DNA from: Acanthaster planci | Lineage: Eukaryota; Echinodermata; Asteroidea; Valvatida; Acanthasteridae | Assembly: GCF_001949145.1 (NCBI RefSeq) | Contig: NW_019091509.1 | Location: 321,170 to 345,216, forward strand | DNA length: 24,047 bases | Direction: 5' to 3' | Part shown: piece by piece, positions 1 through 10,787 of the stretch | Layout of the letters: every line of letters starts with the position of its first letter | How positions within the stretch are numbered: the stretch's first letter is position 1 | The notes under the pieces: model-generated | The model's input: only the letters and a program-made list of their open reading frames with translations | What the model was told of the DNA's origin: nothing | Database searches by the model: none | Position numbers and translations under genes: made by a program

Positions 1-1795
1 CAGTCCTCTCCCGCCCGTCCTCCCCACTTTGGCTCCGACACTTTGATGTTGCTCTCTAAAAGAAGGACGATCATGGTTGCGAAGCCATGTTGAATTGTGG
101 GAGGTCAGGGTGCACTACGCGTGATCAAATCCTTTCAACGAACAATAATAGGTGCCTGGGAAATTTGCATATGTAGTGACTGTTTGGGTAGGTACATGTA
201 TTCTATAGTAGACCCAACCCACACTAAATGTGAGGGAGTTTTCTTTATTCTGAACAGATTAAAAATTACACCACTTAAATTTGTACACACAGTAATTAAC
301 CAATAACTTGATTTTTCATAAATTTGTGGTCGCGTCCATTTATCTGAAGCATCAGATCTATACTTTGGGGTTGCCAACTTTTAGGTTGTTGGAAGCTGTG
401 GGCCGATGAACCCAAATGGGTATATTCTTCCTTCGCGGACGACTCAGAAATTACAACAAAAATTCATCCAATCGCAAAATTTGTTACATGCTGTGTGGAG
501 AACAATTGACCGATAGAAGCAATCATTATATTACATTTGGCCATCACTATTGCAGTCCCAATTTCTCCCGTCAAAATTCAACGATTTAACTCAATTATAG
601 ACAAAAAAAATCATTCTTTTGGAAAGTTTGATTTTTCATTGAGAATACTTTATAAAATCTGTCGTAGTGGAGTTTTGGAAAGGAGGGCACATTTCAAAAT
701 GAAAGCAGACAGGGTCGCCAGAATGGAGAATTTCAGAGGGGCGTGGGTAGGCCTAAAATGTCAGGTAAAAGAACGGAAACAGAATCATCAGCCGTGCTGA
801 GGGAAAAGCAGCATATACATGTAAAATGTTTGCCCTCTGTAAAATGGTAGACCTACCGATCTCACGTTATCACTTTAAGCATGCCAACTAACCTTATTGT
901 CTAAAAATCACTGTCCTACTGCTTGAGAACATGTAACTATTTGCCAATACTAGTTAATTATGGCAAGTACAACAGTCTCAAACATGCAAATTGATTTAAA
1001 CGTTGATATTCAGCTCATTTTTTTAGAGTGATGGGTGTCTGATGATTCTGAAGTAACATCCAATAAACATTTAGAAAAGACAAACACTTCGAGACACCAA
1101 AAAAGAGTCAAAAGAATGTACACATTGAGGGCCCGCACTTCAGATCTAAGGCCTGAGTAACTGGTACCTATCCCTAATACAAGTACTGGCCAGGCCACAA
1201 TTTGAGCCCCATCCTTAGAAAATAAGAATAATGGACATTATTACACCCGGAACGATGAATGCCAATGTAAGCATAAAATTTATATATTTGTACAAGTAAC
1301 AATGCACAGTAACTGTTTGAAATGAATATCAAGAATTGATGAAGACGAAGTTGAAAGCCCAGAGTCTGAAACTGTTTCTGAGGTTCATTGCTGACCTCTG
1401 CTCCCCTCACATTTTATGATTTAATGATTCAATTTCCTGGACAGCATTTAATTTCTTGAATATTTATCTAATTCTCTCTACAAGTGAGCTAAACACGGCT
1501 TTGATGTATGTGTTCAGCCCCATTTAAATTGTTGGGGGAAATTATGAGATTTTGAAAAGCAGTAAGGTCATTGAAGTAATGAATGGTGGGGATTAAAAAG
1601 AAACATCTTTAAAACACATTTCTAGAGGGGTGAAGACAATAAGCCATTTGCGAGTAACCCTTGATTTTTTTGTAAGTCTGCCAGATTCTGCAAGACTGCT
1701 ATTCTGGCAGTTCGTCTCTTGTGAATATATAGTGCCCTCTGCTGACAGTGCTATTTGATTGTGCTAGCGGTACAACCAAACAGTAAACCAGTCTT
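1..1795. other. No gene recognised
   Basis: This AT-rich stretch has many stops in all frames. I find no protein motif, RNA gene or ordered repeat in it. A few splice-like sites occur, such as a T-run followed by AG near 1020 and CAG before GTAAAA near 764, but none encloses a convincing open exon. It is best read as intron or intergenic DNA. Confidence 0.5.
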
Positions 1796-1799
1796 GGGA

Positions 1800-2008
1800 C
1801 TAGACTAGTGTCTGTGTAGAGCTGTGTACATGTACATGTATGTCATCATCCAACAGCCAAAACTGGTCTGGCATGATAGTTCTGCCATTAAGCTGGTCTT
1901 CCATGAGCAAGTCTTCCTTGACTGCCTGGGAGAGTCGAACAAAGTGCCACAGCTTCTGTATGCCTGTAGTCAAGTCTAGTAATCTGTGCAGAAAGCACTC
2001 CCAGGTTA
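1800..2008 (-). pseudogene. DIRS-like retroelement fragment, end of RT and start of RNase H
   Basis: Read on the - strand, this open stretch carries the conserved join between reverse transcriptase and RNase H of DIRS-type (tyrosine recombinase) retroelements. The block FLHRLLDLTTGI corresponds to the family's FLRRLIDLT-type block. It is followed by HFVRLSQAVKEDL (family: H-RL--EAK-DL) and by NGRTIMPDQFWLLDDD. The segment that normally lies between the DL and NGR blocks is shortened, so there is an internal deletion. The frame stops at 1800 and no recognisable RNase H follows. The orientation matches the gag and RT remains at 4438-6436, but the 2.4 kb gap is far more than the few hundred bases expected, so this is either the same element interrupted or a separate copy. 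Recognition is from family pattern, not from a search. Confidence 0.6.
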
Positions 2009-2816
2009 GATGACACAACACAAAAATGATAAAGACCCAATTAGGGACTGGAGGATATTCAGTTTGATTTCGCTTTACAGTCTGTACACACAAGTCGAAA
2101 AAACATCAATTTTGCAAGATGATTTCTGCAAGTTAATTCATGTAACTGAGTTTGTTGTCTGTGTGTATATTTTCTATGTTCATGAGTTAAGTTTGAGGTT
2201 TTTGTTAGTGTAGCATTATATGTGTACATGTATATTAAGGATAGAAAACCTACCATGCAGAACTGAATTAAAAATTGGAATATGTCTTTTAAAGGTATTT
2301 GGGTCAAGTGACCAGAGTCACCCAGGTCAGGTCGGTAGAGGGCCATAAAGAGGGTCAAAGGAGATTTTAATTTTGCAAAGGGTACCGTATGCTGGTCAGT
2401 TTCAGTGCAAAGGTTTCTGCATACGCATGTGCATGTACAGTATCATGTGCAAAAGTAAATTAATATAAGTTGATTATACTTACTTAGATGGACTCCAACA
2501 TCAACCAAGCAATCTAATTTTACACACATACTTTATCAGTGTTGTGGGGCTGTCTGTAAAGTATGTACACATTAAATTCTGACTTGTCGGGCCCTCCCTT
2601 CCCCCGTACACATGGCGTATGCAGCGGCACCAACCCCCCCTCCCCCTTCGTGCATACATACATGTATTTAATGGACGACCCTATCCCATTGTTATACTTT
2701 TATGATTTCCGGAGAAAGTATCGTTTGCAAAGTTGATGGGAGTCCTTCAACAAAGAAGAAAAAAATCAAACCCGAAAATGCGTCAGTGATGACAGCCCAT
2801 AATGAGTTATAAAAAA

Positions 2817-3024
2817 CCCATCACCAATTACAGATTTGATTGTCAGCAGTGAAAGAACACCAATGATTGCAAAAACCCATCACTAGTTTTCAATATGCAT
2901 TAATGATGGAAATGTCCATCACCCCTTGTGAATATGCATCACTAGCTGACGGTTGATCACTGATTGTGAATATGGATCACCAATTGCTAAAGTGCATCAC
3001 TGATTTGGTAATCGCATTAAATGC
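2817..3024. repeat. Degenerate ~20-bp tandem repeat (CATCACTGATTGTGAATATG-like)
   Basis: About ten diverged copies of a 19-22 bp unit lie head to tail. The words CCATCAC, GCATCAC and GATCAC recur at this spacing, followed by TTGTGAATATG or a variant. Single-base changes and small indels are common, so this is an old minisatellite. It lies about 120 bases before the candidate exon at 3148. Confidence 0.6.
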
Positions 3025-3147
3025 CTTTTTGGCAGTCTATATGGAACAATTTGAAAAGCTACAAACTACACCATATGGCCTACAGTATATGGGGATTTCA
3101 ATCAGTCACAATTATTCTTTGTATCTTTGTTCTCTATATTTACACAG

Positions 3148-3283
3148 AATGTTGTGTTGGAAACTTCAGAAGCAAGACATGGGCGCGCTAAAAGCAGAAA
3201 ACATAAGGATGAAAAAGGAAATGAGGGAAGAGAGAAGAATTTGAGGGGAGCTCAGGCACAACAATCACCCCAGAGAAGTCAAA
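3148..3283 (+). CDS. Candidate internal exon, lysine/arginine-rich, unknown gene
   Basis: A 136-base segment lies between a pyrimidine-rich acceptor (ending TTTACACAG) and a consensus donor (AAA, then GTAAGT). One frame is open throughout: 45 codons plus one base, phase 0 in and phase 1 out. The peptide starts NVVLETSEARHGRAKSRKHK, is rich in Lys, Arg, Glu and Gly, and ends in a Gln/Ser-rich stretch (QQSPQRSQ). It looks disordered and could be nuclear. A second frame reads as a short coiled-coil-like peptide (LQKQDMGALKAENIRMKKEM) but stops at 3242, which would need a terminal exon. I prefer the first frame because its phase fits the exons at 3423 and 19715. I do not recognise the gene. Confidence 0.45.
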
Positions 3284-3422
3284 GTAAGTGTGTTTTCAAT
3301 AAGGCTTTGGCTAATGCTTAACATTTTCACCATGTCCACAACTGTAGACCGCATTGTGTGGAAAAGCCTTTTTTCCTGCTTGTCTTGTTTTTGCTTTTTT
3401 TTATCCTTGGGTTCTATCCCAG

Positions 3423-3506
3423 ATCCCAAAGACTTTGTACAAGTTTTCCTCATCAGTGCTTTGGGCATTAAACTGGCAGTCATGGCAGTGAGCAATTTCG
3501 GCCTGG
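3423..3506 (+). CDS. Candidate internal exon, hydrophobic peptide, unknown gene
   Basis: An 84-base segment follows a long T-rich tract ending in CCCAG, a strong acceptor, and precedes a GTAAAT donor. It is phase 1 in and phase 1 out, so its length is a multiple of three. The peptide is PKDFVQVFLISALGIKLAVM followed by AVSNFGL, an alternating hydrophobic run that could be a buried strand or helix or a membrane segment. Without splicing at 3507 the frame meets TAA within two codons. The 139-base intron separating it from the exon at 3148 is short but normal for invertebrates. It joins that exon in phase, and also joins the exon at 19715. No family is recognised. Confidence 0.42.
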
Positions 3507-3509
3507 GTA

Positions 3510-4435
3510 AATAAGAAACAGTCGTCACATCTCAACGCCTGGAGCTCTATTTGCATAATGTGAGGTCAGGCTTTGGGAGTTACAAGCTTGACGCCTTGAT
3601 GATTCGAGTTAGTCAACATCAATGTTCATGAACCGATAAGGTCCAAAATTGAGCTCAAATTTTTTTGAAAAATAGGAGGTAAGATTACATAGTGTAGAAT
3701 TGATTCAGAAGTGGAGAGGGTATGGCATACATCGAGCACCTCCAATAGTTAAAATTCTTTCCTTTCAAAGCGCTTGAAAAAGTCAACAAAAATTCAGTAT
3801 ATCTGCATGTGGCTGTAGGGAGCACATCCTACCGTAGGCCACATTAATTGGGCTAACTATTTCCCATTTTCCCATCACATCGTAACTGTTCGTGTTGTTA
3901 AAGTGCAAAAAATGCGTAATTCACTTCAAGGTCGGTTCATGTCGAGGTAATCTTTCTGTCTGTGTATGGGTTGGGTGAGCATGGTCGGGTGAACGCCATG
4001 TTGAGCAGCTCCTGCCGATCTGTCAACGTTTTGAGAGTTTTTTTGCTGTTCTATCTGTACATTTTGGTTTTAGTGTACATGTAGTTAAATGTTTTTAACT
4101 GGCATTTCCTGCTTCCTACGTGCCAAGTTTGAATGTATAACTCATAATTGTTTCTGTGATATCAACTGGATTTTACTTCACCATTTTGCAAGTGTGGAGA
4201 CTGTACGTATTCTTTCGTTTACATGAGCTCATAAAGCCATTTATCACATACCGCCATCTGTACTACCAAGAAGGTACAGGTAAGGATTACATAAAATGCA
4301 GTGAGTGTACTCCACTGAGCAGCTAAAATAGGCATGGAGTTGCCACAAGCTGTTTTTGGCGAGCTGTGAAGCAAATGGGAGCATACATGTATGTAATACT
4401 GATTTCCGTCTTCTGTTTGTCGGGCCGTCCGTCTG
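3510..4435. other. No gene recognised
   Basis: I see no long frame, RNA gene or ordered repeat here. If the flanking + strand exons are real, this is intron sequence. Single copies of the TACATGTA palindrome occur near 4076 and 4385. Confidence 0.45.
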
Positions 4436-4437
4436 TC

Positions 4438-5140
4438 CATCCGTCTGAATAGTGACAATTGCTGTCAGAGCCAGACTGCTTTTTCACTGCCCATTCCAAG
4501 CAGGTGGAAAAGGTCTCAAACCAGGCAGGGGCACACAAAGCTCACACGGGTAAGGCCTTGTCCACAAGGTAGCTACTCTTCCACCTGATATGCTCAAAAG
4601 ACAAAAGTCCTCAGGGTGAATTGAGAGAAGGCAAAAGGCTGATTTTATGTCTGCCTTGACTAGCAGTGTACCCTTTCCCACTCTAACTACCAAATTGATT
4701 GCACTGTCAAAATTTGTACACTGGACTGTGCGTAGATGTTTGTCTATCCGATCATTTACGGAGGTAAGCTCTGGGTACGAAATGTTATGAATCAGCCTAA
4801 AGGTGCCCGGCACCGATTTTGGTATTAGTCCTATGTGGGAGATTCTGAGATTAGGAATCGGTAGCTCTGAAAAGGGGCCCACCATGCGGCCTAGTTGAAC
4901 CTCTTCAGACAGTTTCGCAAGAGCAATGGTAGTATTTTGAGGGATGGACCTACATGTACGTGTTGGGTTAGGGCATGTGAGTGTTCGCGTGATCCATTGA
5001 ATCCTAACTTAAAACCTTCTCTAATTTTTTTTAACCACTACGGAGGCTATTCGCTGCTTCCGTATTTGGGTATGCCTCTTAGAGAGACAAAAGTACTGGT
5101 ACGTTAATGGGAGTGTGAGCAAGACAACAGAGACATTTTT
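4438..5140 (-). pseudogene. DIRS-like retroelement reverse transcriptase, broken N-terminal half
   Basis: On the - strand the reading begins near 5140 with TPINVPVLLSL, a decayed form of the linker before DIRS-type RT. In a second frame comes REGFKLGFNG, matching the family's GF--GF--G block, and then in a third frame EEVQLGRMVGPFSELPIPN, matching the GR-AGPF block. The RT core follows: GLIPKSVPGTFRLIHNISYP, then LLVKADIKSAF with the motif A aspartate. A frameshift near 4540 moves to FETFSTCLEWAV, followed by DSNCHYSDG where the family has the catalytic YLDD. Replacement of the second aspartate by glycine, with at least three frameshifts and several stops, shows a dead copy. The gag remains lie directly upstream on the same strand. 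Confidence 0.75.
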
Positions 5141-5252
5141 TTCCCTGTGGGGCATGAACCCGACAGTCTGGAAGACAAAGTATTAGAATTGTTAGCGTCA
5201 CTGACTACATGATTTACCTTGTGCTTTGCAGGTAGCTCCCCCTCCCCCCCCC

Positions 5253-6436
5253 GTGTTCAGCTGAGAAATAGCTGGAACATTTATATGTGTGTTTGCATTG
5301 AGCATTGGAACATCCTGCGCAGTTGAATGCGAAGCATAAACCGCTTCCATGGGAGATGGAGTTGCCGCGAAAAAGGGCGAGGCCTTAACTGAGAGAGTTT
5401 TTCTTTCTCCCTTTTGGCCACTGAACCCCGAGTGAAATGACCAGGCTGTAGTAGGAAGAGCGCCCACAGTTCCCCATCGATACAAGCCAAGATCTCTGAG
5501 GATGGAGTTGCTGTTGCATGCAGAATTGCCCATCATATTGTAGCCAACCTTTCCCTGCAAAATGTGCTGCAGCAATCCTAATAATGTGCATGTACTTGAG
5601 AAATTCCAGAGCCCTCCCCCAATGTGCCCCAACAAATATTGATGGGAAAACCAAAAATGGATCTGTCCATCCCATGATGGAAGTGATTTGGGTTTTTTTC
5701 TTTGCATCTCGCGACAATGATTGCCTGGAGTTACTGAGGCGCAGTGTATAGCTCGCATTGGAAAGTGGACTATGGTGCTCCAGAAAAAAATCCAATTCAA
5801 TGAACTCACTTTTTACAATTTTTCTCTTATGCTGGTGGGAACAGTAGCCCCAAGTGGATCTCAGACTGAAATTAGAGGGCCTTTGTTTATCCCAAGGGGA
5901 GACATAGTAGGCCTACCTAAAGAGACCCTAAAGTGGCCAAGGGTGTCTGATGAAGAAAGAATACGTGGTCACAAACCAGTGGTAGTACTGCTACTGGGCA
6001 TGCTACCCAACTCACCGAGTGGGCGATGACTTTGTCCCGCTGTTGAACCATGATGACTCATGGTACTTGCTCCAATTGTTGCCTGGGGGTGGGCAGACAC
6101 GGGCTCTGCAGACTGGATTGCCACCATGGGGGTTCTGAAAGTGAGTAGCGATCTGCCATTGTTGCCCGCCAGGCACATGTAGGTGAGCTCTGTTGTGGGT
6201 GGGAATACGCCCGTAGGCGCTGCCATCGGAGTGGTCGCATTTACGGTATTCCGTGCTGCTGTTGTGGTTGTGTACGCTGCACACATTTCGTTTCCTCCAA
6301 GTGGCAGGCTTGTCATGTTGGACATCACGTGGGACAACTGGCATGACTGGCTGAATCCGTTCCCCGGAGTATCGTCTCCTGTCTTACCTGCATTCATCTT
6401 GTTCGCTCTCCATTTTTTCCCATGGCCTTTCGGCAT
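5253..6436 (-). pseudogene. DIRS-like retroelement gag-like gene, broken
   Basis: The likely start is the ATG at 6436, opening with MPKGHGKKWRANKMN, a basic N-terminus, followed by a Thr/Ala/Ser-rich region open to 5969. After a decayed stretch, DPLGATVPTSIREKL (about 5857-5813) and then a shifted frame (about 5800-5490) carry the capsid-like core: EFIELDFFLEHH, GWTDPFLVFPSIFVGAH, ALEFLKYMHIIRIAAAHF and WLQYDGQF, matching the family pattern of WT-AF, LL-YMHIIR-AA and W-QYD-QF. Another shift gives CIDGELWALFLL near 5483-5445. A further shift gives a zinc-knuckle-like CFAFNCAGCSNAQCKHTYKC at 5336-5277, with a following His at 5253-5255. Gag would package element RNA. At least three frameshifts make this a relic. 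The RT begins about 110 bases further on. Confidence 0.68.
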
Positions 6437-6479
6437 CCTAGATGGGCCTTTAGAGTTATTTATCAGGTTCACTGGTAGG

Positions 6480-7954
6480 TAAAAACCGTCTCTTTATGAA
6501 CTGATCGGTACGGCTAGATTAATTTCGGTGGTGATAGAACTGGAAGAAAAAGTGTGGTTATTTTGCTCCCAATGAATTACGCGTGCTATGTACCCGAGTG
6601 TGATTGGGTAAGCCTATGTGTGCAACATTAAGAAGCAACTGCTGTTGGAATATCCAATACTTACTCACCCCGGACCCAAAGTTTGTTTACCAAAGACAAG
6701 CTCCGGGAAACTGTATTCCAGAACAGGGTGGACTTCATTTGTATAATTTGGATATCTCTTAACATAAGCTGTTATTTCATGAAAGAAATTCAAATTCATA
6801 AGAAGCAAAGAGCCATGGCAGCTTTACCATTTCAATTGTTACTTTACGAGAAGTGAAGAATAACCATAAACCACTAACACATCAGATCCATCGCAGGGGA
6901 AACTTACCTGTTGACGTCCATGCTATCGGGTTGGTTCAATACCTGTCATCGTGGGAAGGCAGTGGCCATTTTTGAATGACTCATTGAAGAATGTCGCATC
7001 ATCTTCAACAAGAGACTATGGAAATCTTAGTAGTATAAAAAAATGATAGCTACAAAGTTAACTGTTTTCTTATACTTTACGTGAGTACCTTAAACGCTCA
7101 TTCTGTCTGTAACCTTCCACTTCACTTGGCTACTGACCTGAACAGAGACTATTCTGTTGTCTCTCTGTGATTTCTCCTTCTATCGAACCTGCCATACTTA
7201 TAAATTCGTCCCTGTTCTACCCTAGGTGAGTTTGATGATACATTAGTCTTACTTTAATGCCTAAGTTGAAGTGTGTTTCCTTATCTAAAAGTTTAGACTG
7301 AGTCATCATAGGTCACGTTGCGTTTCTTAATTGCAGTCATGGTAATTTTGGCTGAGAATGTTTTCAAAGAGTAAAAGAATTTGTGCACATCTTAATTTAG
7401 GCCAAAGTTCACTTTAGAAGTTCTATCTGTTGACATCCGTTTAAGATTCTGTTGTTTCCAGATACAAACACTATTTCTTTTGCGATATGTTCCATGATTT
7501 GTCCAAACACTCTGACTTCATGCTCCCTGAACACTGAATGAATTTAACTTGCTGTACGATTTTCATTTGATTAGAAAGTTTATCATTCTTGACTAGTCTA
7601 AATTAAGTAAAACTTAATTCAGAAAGAATTGACTCCTAAGATTACTTGTATAGTGTTATTTTCCTTACATGATGAATTACTTTTAGGGTACATTGAATAA
7701 TCGTATTCTCTTGACCAAAGTGAAGAAAGGAATATTTCCTCCTGTGCAAATTAAGTCTGTGAATTTGCAACATTTCTCTTTGTTTGATTACTTGATCTTG
7801 GCAAAGACATCACCAGAGTAAGCCTATTGAGCAGCACATGCATATGCTGTCAGACAGTGGGTGGCTTAGACCATAGCCACATGAATTTTGTTTTGAAACC
7901 TGACTTAGTCAAGGGGAAGGAGAGACTGTGCATTTGAACTCTGAATGAATTTGA
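6480..7954. other. No gene recognised
   Basis: This AT-rich sequence has short frames only. I find no splice-bounded exon, tRNA-like boxes or ordered repeats. It separates the - strand DIRS-like remains from a + strand non-LTR element and is probably intron or intergenic DNA. Confidence 0.5.
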
Positions 7955-8347
7955 TTGGCCATGAAACAACTAGGCATTGAAGAATGGATAGTGAAGGTGA
8001 CTCAATCCGTGTATGAGCATGCCCACTCTGCAATGAGGGTCAACAACATGTAGAGCCAAGAGTTTGATGTCAAAGTAGGAGTTCATCAATGCTCAGTCTT
8101 GAGCCCACTCCAATTCATCTGCGTGATGGAGGCACTATCCAGAGAATTCCGGCACGGCTGTCCGTGGGAGCTCCTCTACGCAGATGACCATGTGATCATG
8201 GCTGACACTGTAGAAGAGGTCATGTATCGGTTGTCAGTTTGGAAAACAAACCTGGAGTTGAAAGGACTGAAAGTCAACATGGGGAAGACCAAGGTACTGA
8301 TCAGCTCCCATGACGCAAGAAGCCAACTTCGGCCAGTGAAGTGGCCA

Positions 8348-8479
8348 TGTGGAGTCTGCTCCAAAGGAGTTGGCACTAACTCCACCTACTGCCATCACTG
8401 TAGCCTCTGGGTTCATAAGCGCAGCTTGGGAGTGAAGGGAAGGATTACGTCAGATCAAGACTTCAAGTGCCAGACCTGC
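8348..8479 (+). other. PHD-like zinc finger inside the non-LTR RT protein
   Basis: The protein has CGVC, ten residues, CHHC, four residues, His, two residues, Ser, fourteen residues and CQTC. This is the C4HC3 spacing of a PHD finger, with the usual HxxC cysteine replaced by Ser in this copy. The surrounding WVHKR sequence also fits. It lies about 55 residues after YADD and before the C-terminal YLGD block. The finger probably belonged to the active element, perhaps for nucleic acid or chromatin binding; that role is inference. Confidence 0.7.
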
Positions 8480-9143
8480 CGTGGACCTGCTAATGTAGTG
8501 GCAACACCAGACAGCGTACAAGAGGTCATGCTTGAAGACCAACCCTTGGAGGTTGTTAAGACCTTCTGCTATCTTGGGGACATGGTTGGGCAATCTGGAG
8601 GCTGTCATGATGCCATAAGTGCCAGGGTGAGGCATTGCACTCAAGACTCGAGGATTTGTGTACAACGCAGCCGTGTGCAGCGTCTTGCTATATGCCAGCA
8701 AGACCTGGCCCTTGACCGTAGATAACACAACTAGACTCATCAGGAACGACAACAGTCAGATAGTATGGTCCGATGGATCTGTTCGGCCAGACTCACAGAT
8801 AGACGGCCTACTAAGGAGCTCCAAGACCTGCTTGGCATACCAGGGATCCCAGAAGTCTGTAGAGGAAACTGGCTGCGCTGGTATGATCACCTACAACGGA
8901 TGGACGCTTTACGCTGGCCCAGGAGGGTCCTAGACTACATGTATGAGGTAACTGGCCGATTCCCCCATGGACACCCTAAGAAACGATGGAAAGACAACAT
9001 CCAGGAGGACCTGATGGCCCTGAGGTTACAGTCTGAAATGGCGCTGGACAGAGAGAGGTAAGACCCCCTCGGCAAGTGAAGCTAACTATAGAGAGGACCT
9101 GTCCAACCCCTGCTTCTGGGGAAAGAAGGACATAAAACCGAAG

Positions 9144-9162
9144 GTGATGATGATGATGATGA
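9144..9162 (+). repeat. TGA-repeat 3' tail of the non-LTR element
   Basis: Six TGA units in a row (GTGATGATG...) sit about 85 bases after the last coding block. Short tandem tails of this kind replace poly(A) in several non-LTR families, so this marks the 3' end of the element. No flanking target duplication is obvious because the 5' junction is undefined. Confidence 0.7.
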
Positions 9163-9164
9163 AT

Positions 9165-9550
9165 GTCATCTGCACTTAGCTCTACACATCTGCGACATCC
9201 ATCCAAGCTCTTTTGCTGCAAGCCCTTCTAATGCAAGCTCTATAGCTACTTGCCAAGTCAAGACAAGCCAAGTCAAGTTGTCCCCAACTCCAATGCATAG
9301 ATTGTCTTCAGCTAAGCCCTTTATTTATCTTCATTGTTAATTCATAATTTTTTTCTGTTAAATTGAATCCGTGTTTTTTTTTAAAAATATTATTAAATAC
9401 ATGTACATGTATTCTCTAAAGTGAGGATATTTGTACTTCCATACAGCGTGCAAAAACTTTTCACTATCCTAGCCGGAAACAAATTAATTCTCACTGGTTG
9501 GTTGATAATTAAAGGCATAAACTAGTAAACAAATAAATAATGTAAAGCAG
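9165..9550. other. Spacer between two non-LTR relics
   Basis: No gene is seen. A short patch near 9255-9290 repeats AAGTCAAG and ends AAGTTGTCC, resembling the 17-bp unit arrayed at 20658-21290. A doubled TACATGTA occurs near 9400. Confidence 0.4.
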
Positions 9551-10787
9551 GTGTCATGGTTCTCATATTATGTTTGCTACATGTGCATCACAGAAACTTG
9601 GCTAAAGGAAAATGATACTGTCACCTATGTTGAACTTACTTCTCTGGGCCACAAGTTTATTCACGACCCTAGATTGGTTAAATTTGGTGGTGGCGTTGGA
9701 GTGTTGTATAAGCCAGAACTTACCTTATTGGAACAATGCAGTAAACTCTACTGCCACCTCCTTTGAATACATGGATTGCAGCATTAAGTGCAACCAACAA
9801 TTTGCTTTGATTGATAGTTCTTTATTGACCACCTGCTCCTAGCATGAACGCATTTTTGACTGAATTTGGAAAGCTCCTAGAGGACATGCTCGTCTCCCCA
9901 ATGGAGGTTGTAATCATGGGAGATTTCAATGTACATTTTGATCGACCAGATAATTGTGATTCAGTGACTTTTACTCATTTGTTGGAATCTTTCAACCTGA
10001 AGCAGCATGTGAAGGAACAAACACATAAGCAAGGACATATTTTAGATCTAATCATTACTCGTGCATCACTTGATCCTACAATATCAGACCACTTTCTAGT
10101 AACATGCACAGTTGATGTAATGAAGCATAAGTGCAAATGGATATCTCAGACTTGCCGTAAATTCAAGGATGTTGATGTTACCCAATTTGCTCAGGATGTT
10201 ATTGGATCATCATTGACCGCCACTGCCACAGAAGATGCCGACCTGGATGTGCTTTCCCATACTAATGATACAGTGCTGAGTAATATCCTTGATAAACATA
10301 AAGATGATCTCTCCCAATGAAGATGAAAACTCGTACTTTTCATCCAAATATATCTTGGTGCTCTGATGATCTTCATAGGGAGAAAGTTAAGAGGAAAAAT
10401 AAAAAGTACATGTAGATGGCACTCAACGAAACTTACACTTGATAGGGATCTATACAAAAGTCAACTGAACAAGGTCATTGGACTTCTCTAAAAGCCAAAT
10501 GCAGCTACTACCAAGACCTCATCAATAACTGTCGATGCAATGGAAATCGCATGTTAAAGTGCTGGACAATCTCCTGGGTCATAAAATTTTAGCTAACTCT
10601 ACCTTCTTGTGGCTCAGCAGATAATATCTTGCATCTTTTCAGCCAGTTCTTTCAGGCCAAGATTCATACCATATGAATGAATTGTGCTAGAGCTGTGCAT
10701 CATGAATCTGCAGAGGTTTGATCACATCAATGTACAGCTGTACATCCTTCTCGTCCGGAAAGTCAGCTGTCCCTTAAAACTGTTTCA

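Larger units (their letters stand above)
7961..9162 (+). pseudogene. Non-LTR retrotransposon, 5'-truncated, RT to 3' tail
   Basis: A single frame runs from 7961 to 8725 apart from TAG at 8051. It starts MKQLGIEEWIVKVTQSVYEH, passes VKVGVHQCSVLSPLQFICVM (RT motif B region, with Cys where Gly is usual) and has the catalytic YADD at 8177-8188. LKGLKVNMGKTKVL is the next RT block. A PHD-like cysteine cluster follows (8348-8479), then VVKTFCYLGDMV. Frameshifts near 8650 and 8760 continue the C-terminal region as VLLYASKTWPLTVDNTTRL and WICSARLTDRRPTKELQDLL, ending GHPKKRWKDNIQEDLMAL. A TGA-repeat tail closes the element. Endonuclease and N-terminal RT are absent, the usual result of incomplete reverse transcription. 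The stop, two frameshifts and Gly-to-Cys change make it inactive. I do not assign the clade. Confidence 0.85.

Noticed and set aside
537-800. 87-codon + strand frame with a CAG then GTAAAA donor-like site
   Set aside because: No acceptor with a pyrimidine tract in a suitable place and no motif; not enough to call an exon.
2583-2650. C-rich runs as a possible regulatory element
   Set aside because: Plain low-complexity pyrimidine tract with no ordered motif.
3127-3242. Coiled-coil-like frame LQKQDMGALKAENIRMKKEM as the true coding frame
   Set aside because: It stops at 3242 inside the splice-bounded segment; the alternative frame is open to the donor and phase-matches other exons. Kept as a minor alternative.
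6183-6482. 99-codon + strand frame with hydrophobic stretches
   Set aside because: It overlaps the - strand gag-like start, which has better motif and context support.
8176-8752. Several - strand frames
   Set aside because: Antisense shadows of the non-LTR reverse transcriptase.
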